A stretch of 64,000 bases of DNA, taken from the NCBI GenBank assembly GCA_043820025.1, contig JBDRED010000005.1:27195-91194 (forward strand), read 5' to 3'. Position 1 is the stretch's first letter. Each line of letters begins with the position of its first letter. This document shows positions 61,064 through 64,000 of the stretch, one piece after another. The position numbers were made by a program, and so were the translations under genes. This DNA comes from JBDRED01 sp043820025 [NCBI: Elusimicrobiota bacterium]. GTDB lineage: Bacteria; RUG730; JBDRED01. The notes beneath the pieces are model-generated. The model made no database searches. It saw only the letters and a list, made by a program, of their open reading frames with translations, and had not been told where the DNA came from.

Positions 61064-62452
61064 GTGAATAATATAAAAATCAACGATTTGCTGGAGTTAG
61101 AAATTACTGCGATCGCGCAGGGCGGAGAAGGTATTGGCAGGCATGATAATATGGTTGTGTTTGTTCCATATACGGCAGTTGGCGATAAGGCGCGTATTAG
61201 AATTACTGAGGAGAAAAAAACATTCGCGCGGGGCGAGATTGTAGAAATAATTAAAGAGTCAGAAGATAGGGTTAAAATTGAGTGCAAACATTACTATAAC
61301 TATTTAGAGAATGGAAAGCCTTATTGCGGCGGCTGCAACTTAATGCATTTGACAAAAAAGGCGCAATGCGCGGTTAAGGAAGATTTGGTGCGAAACGCGT
61401 TCTTGAAAATTGGCGGGCAGGATGAGTTTAAGTGGGAGGGCATTATTGAAGCGGATAAAATGTTTGGATACAGAAATAAGGTGCAGATGCCGATTGCCTA
61501 TGATGAGTTGGAAAAAGTTCTTGCGGGTTTTTACATGCCTAAATCGCATAAGGTCGTGAGCATAACTAATTGCCTGATTCAGCCGGAGATTACGCAAAAA
61601 ATAGCGAAAAGGTTTCTTGAATACGCGAGAGAGTATAATATAAAACCATATAATGAAAAATACGATAAAGGAGAATTGAGGCACTTATTTATGAGAGTAA
61701 ATAAGAAAAATGATGTTATGCTTGGCGTTGTTTCGCGTCAAAAACTCAGCGAAGGAATCAAAGGCCTGACAAACATCCTTGTAAAGGATTTTCCGGAGAT
61801 AAAGATAGTATTTCATAACTATAATCCCCGCAAGTCAAATGTGATAATGGGGAATGAAACTACTCACGTTTATGGATTGGGCGGAATAATGGAAGAGATT
61901 GGGCACATGAGATATTTTATATCTCCGGCATCTTTTTTTCAAGTGAACAGTTATCAGGCTGAAAAGCTGTATAAAACGGTTTTAGAGTTTTGCGCGTTTG
62001 ACGGCGGCGAAAGAGTTCTTGACCTGTATTGCGGTTCCGGCGGTATTGGATTATATATAGCGAAGTATGTGGCGCAAGTTACGGGAGTTGAAGAGATAAA
62101 GCAGGCTGTGCATAATGCCAGGGATAACGCGAAACTAAATGATATTAATAATATAAAATTCTTTACAGGCAGAGTTGAAGCTGTTCTCGAAGAAAAAGGA
62201 CATACTATAAAGGATCTGCCATGGGATGTTGTGCTGGTTAATCCTCCAAGAACCGGAGTAAAGCCAAATGTGATAGACGCAATAGCAGGCTTAAAGCCGT
62301 TCAAATTAATCTATGTGTCTTGCAATCCGGTTACGCTCGCCAGAGATTCAGGCTTGTTAAAGGAAAAAGGATATAAATTGAAACGCGCAAGATCAATAGA
62401 TATGTTTCCTCAGACCAGCAATGTGGAAACAGTTGCCGAATTTCTAAGATAA
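61064..62452 (+). CDS. 23S rRNA (uracil-5-)-methyltransferase, RlmD/TrmA-type
   Basis: A 462-aa RNA m5U methyltransferase. N-terminal TRAM domain (LLELEITAIAQGGEGIGRHD, FVPYTAVGDKARI), then a cysteine set that includes CGGCNLMHL and fits the [4Fe-4S] site of RlmD. The SAM domain has RVLDLYCGSGGIGLYIAKYV, the catalytic VNPPRTGVKP and the nucleophile Cys in IYVSCNPVTLARDSGLL. RlmD, RlmCD and other family members differ only in target base, so the symbol is left blank. GTG start at 61064; AGGAG lies somewhat far (about 13 bases). Confidence 0.87.
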   Translation: MNNIKINDLLELEITAIAQGGEGIGRHDNMVVFVPYTAVGDKARIRITEEKKTFARGEIVEIIKESEDRVKIECKHYYNYLENGKPYCGGCNLMHLTKKAQCAVKEDLVRNAFLKIGGQDEFKWEGIIEADKMFGYRNKVQMPIAYDELEKVLAGFYMPKSHKVVSITNCLIQPEITQKIAKRFLEYAREYNIKPYNEKYDKGELRHLFMRVNKKNDVMLGVVSRQKLSEGIKGLTNILVKDFPEIKIVFHNYNPRKSNVIMGNETTHVYGLGGIMEEIGHMRYFISPASFFQVNSYQAEKLYKTVLEFCAFDGGERVLDLYCGSGGIGLYIAKYVAQVTGVEEIKQAVHNARDNAKLNDINNIKFFTGRVEAVLEEKGHTIKDLPWDVVLVNPPRTGVKPNVIDAIAGLKPFKLIYVSCNPVTLARDSGLLKEKGYKLKRARSIDMFPQTSNVETVAEFLR

Positions 62453-62515
62453 TTTATTTGTTGAGTATTAAGAAAGTCGACAGTATTATTTTTTAACCTG
62501 TCAGGAGGAGGAAGA

Positions 62516-64000
62516 ATGAAAATTCTTAAAAAAATTCAAACAAAAGCGCGAATATTGGCCGCCTTTATATTTCTAACAGTTACATTCCAAAACTTTAGTT
62601 ATGCAAACATGCAGGCCGCGGTTGAATCCTATTCAAATCAAATAAGCCTGGCGCCTGAGCTTGGAAATATCCAAGAGGTATATAACAGCGGCGCCGGCCC
62701 TTTTGTATTCTGTATTCAAAATCTGCACTGCCACAAAGAAGCGCAGAATAAGATTTCACAGATTATTAACCTGCTTAAAACTGCTTATGGCGAGAGATTA
62801 AGTGTAATGGGTCTTGAGGGCGAATCAGGGAATGTTGATTTGTCTCTTCTTGCCGGTATCCCGGATAAAAATATTAAAGATGAGGTGGTTAATTATTTTT
62901 TGGATAGAGGAGAGCTTACGGGCCCTGCGCTATTTGCGATAAGAAATCCGAACTGCATAAATATTATAGGGCTTGAGGATGAGGAGCTTTATAATAAAAA
63001 TTTAAAACAGCTCTATGACTCATTATTTTATCAGAACGGATTAGAAGGTGTCCTAAATAAGCTCAGGAGACAGATAGATCGGGGTAAAGATATAGTTTAT
63101 CCGTCTGATTTAAGGGAATTTGAAAAAAATTATTCGAAGTATAATTTAGCGGAACAGATTCAATATTTGAAAAAGACAGCGCCGGATTTGGGTGTATCGT
63201 TAGAAAATCTATATCAGAATCTAATGAGCTTTGATAAGGGATTTAGAAACAATCCTATTCTCTTAATACAAGAGATGAATGAACTGGAATATATTATTAA
63301 GAAAAGTATGCTTAAGGGGCGTAATGACGGGCAGAGGATTCTTTATTGTGATAGGTATTTAGATTTATTGAATAAGCTTCTTAGTAATAATGTTTCTGTT
63401 TATGATTATGAGAACTGGCAGAAAGGCAAGAAAAGATTTTACGAATTTGCGGATATTATGATAGGAAAGCTTAGCGTTAATAATACATTTGCAGAATATA
63501 AGGATATTATTGATAGAGCTGTGACAAATATGCAGGACTTTTATAATCTTGCGGAGAAAAGAAATGAGGTGATGGTTGGTAATTTATTAAAACAACAACC
63601 CTGTTATCCTGAATTTGACTGCCCGGTCAAAGGCGGTTCAAGATCTACAAAAAATGAATATTTAACGAAGACCCCGGATCAAGTTCGTAGCGACATAAAT
63701 GTTCGGCATGAAAATGCCAGAGAGATTACATTGTCGTCCCGCAATAGCTCGCCTCATAATGACATAAACAAAAATATCTCTATCATGGTTCTTGGCGGGT
63801 TTCACATTAAAGGTGTTACGCAGATTCTTAGAAGCAGGGGAATATCTTACGCTGTTATAAATCCAAATATTACAAAAAAGTATGATAAAAATATTTATCT
63901 GGCCAGGCTGGAAGAAGAAGCGTCCGCAGTAATTTCTGCGTCCTCATTTGTCATTCCTGCGAAAGCAGGAATCTTCGATAGATATCAATTTGGCGAAGAT
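62516..64000 (+). CDS. Start of a large exported protein with in-frame palindromic elements (3' end outside window)
   Basis: ATG 62516 (GGAGGAGGAAG just before) opens a frame with no stop in 495 codons up to the edge. The N-terminus has a basic start and hydrophobic helix (about 14-31, then SYAN), a likely signal peptide. Then comes GPFVFCIQNLHCHKEAQNKI, VMGLEGESGNVDLSLLAGIP and, near 420, VLGGFHIKGVTQILRSRGIS: a conserved-looking domain I associate with Omnitrophota giant proteins, with ChaN/TraB-like flavour, but cannot name. Two stretches (about 363-416 and 479-486) are encoded by REP-like DNA. Confidence 0.8.
   Translation, partial: MKILKKIQTKARILAAFIFLTVTFQNFSYANMQAAVESYSNQISLAPELGNIQEVYNSGAGPFVFCIQNLHCHKEAQNKISQIINLLKTAYGERLSVMGLEGESGNVDLSLLAGIPDKNIKDEVVNYFLDRGELTGPALFAIRNPNCINIIGLEDEELYNKNLKQLYDSLFYQNGLEGVLNKLRRQIDRGKDIVYPSDLREFEKNYSKYNLAEQIQYLKKTAPDLGVSLENLYQNLMSFDKGFRNNPILLIQEMNELEYIIKKSMLKGRNDGQRILYCDRYLDLLNKLLSNNVSVYDYENWQKGKKRFYEFADIMIGKLSVNNTFAEYKDIIDRAVTNMQDFYNLAEKRNEVMVGNLLKQQPCYPEFDCPVKGGSRSTKNEYLTKTPDQVRSDINVRHENAREITLSSRNSSPHNDINKNISIMVLGGFHIKGVTQILRSRGISYAVINPNITKKYDKNIYLARLEEEASAVISASSFVIPAKAGIFDRYQFGED
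63603..63763 (+). repeat. GTCAT-type repeat element inside a reading frame
   Basis: Begins GTTATCCTGAATTTGACTGC and ends CTCATAATGAC, as elements at 9611 and 42889 begin GTCAT-CTGAA and end ATGAC. About 54 codons are in frame with no stop. The encoded stretch is polar and low in predicted structure. Confidence 0.6.
63950..63973 (+). repeat. dRS3-like palindrome inside a reading frame (VIPAKAGI)
   Basis: GTCATTCCTGC-GAAA-GCAGGAATC: stem ATTCCTGC/GCAGGAAT with a GAAA loop. It is read as VIPAKAGI within the exported protein. The related intergenic copy is at 9682-9706, on the minus strand. Confidence 0.85.

Overview
This window looks like part of the chromosome of a free-living, low-GC, Gram-negative (two-membrane) bacterium. 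Evidence for an outer membrane: LolA, a complete Tol-Pal set, an RseP-type site-2 protease, a Tad secretin, PorV-like beta-barrels and O-antigen-ligase-like proteins. Gene content, the many palindromic repeats, the FlgD-like C-terminal domains and the secreted protein at the right edge fit Candidatus Omnitrophota. That placement is inference from gene character, not from a marker-gene tree. All but two adjacent genes (39.5-41.4 kb) lie on the + strand, as expected of a stretch on one replichore.

Layout. 0-5.4 kb: tightly overlapping division, envelope and lipid genes (ftsK 3' end, lolA, rodZ-like, rimO, pgsA, pgpA, Xer recombinase). 5.4-9.5 kb: an unrecognised UBA-like protein, then rpsB-tsf-pyrH-frr and a tiny ferredoxin gene. 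9.7-17.6 kb: isoprenoid and envelope genes (uppS, cdsA, dxr, rseP, ispG) with proS and a sugar-nucleotide transferase. 17.6-22.9 kb: metK, a lipoprotein, an outer-membrane barrel and an M6-type metalloprotease. 22.9-24.7 kb: an AbiE-type toxin-antitoxin module enclosed by a 40-bp direct repeat that copies the start of the next gene, a methyltransferase. 25.6-39.5 kb: an accessory surface region with an 888-aa secreted protein ending in a phage tail-collar domain, a fibronectin/FlgD-like protein, a barrel-TPR fusion, and a Tad pilus locus (short secretin, TadE, TadG-like, TadE, CpaB, a TadZ-TadA fusion ATPase, TadB, TadC). 39.5-41.4 kb (minus strand): uppP and a HAMP sensor with no output domain. 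41.6-49.7 kb: a structured, terminator-ended RNA candidate, a GldA-like dehydrogenase, alaS, a SLOG-fold protein, rplM-rpsI, an aminotransferase and a homocitrate/isopropylmalate-synthase-like enzyme. 49.9-55.5 kb: greA, pal, cpoB, tolA/tonB, tolB, tolQ, tolR and a Crp/Fnr regulator. 55.5-64 kb: hisS, two tandem O-antigen-ligase/TPR proteins, rlmD, and the start of a large secreted protein with palindromic elements inside its reading frame.

How the genes work together: dxr, ispG and uppS make undecaprenyl diphosphate, and uppP recycles it. cdsA, pgsA and pgpA make phosphatidylglycerol. lolA and Tol-Pal maintain the outer membrane. The Tad locus and large secreted proteins would build the adhesive surface. 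No rRNA, tRNA, CRISPR array, transposase or integrase was seen. Intergenic gaps hold at least four families of palindromes (GGGGTCTGTCCCT, GGGGTCAGGTCTCTACATTCC, GTCATTC-type and CCCGGGGT-type); these look like non-autonomous REP/MITE elements whose mobilising enzyme lies outside the window.
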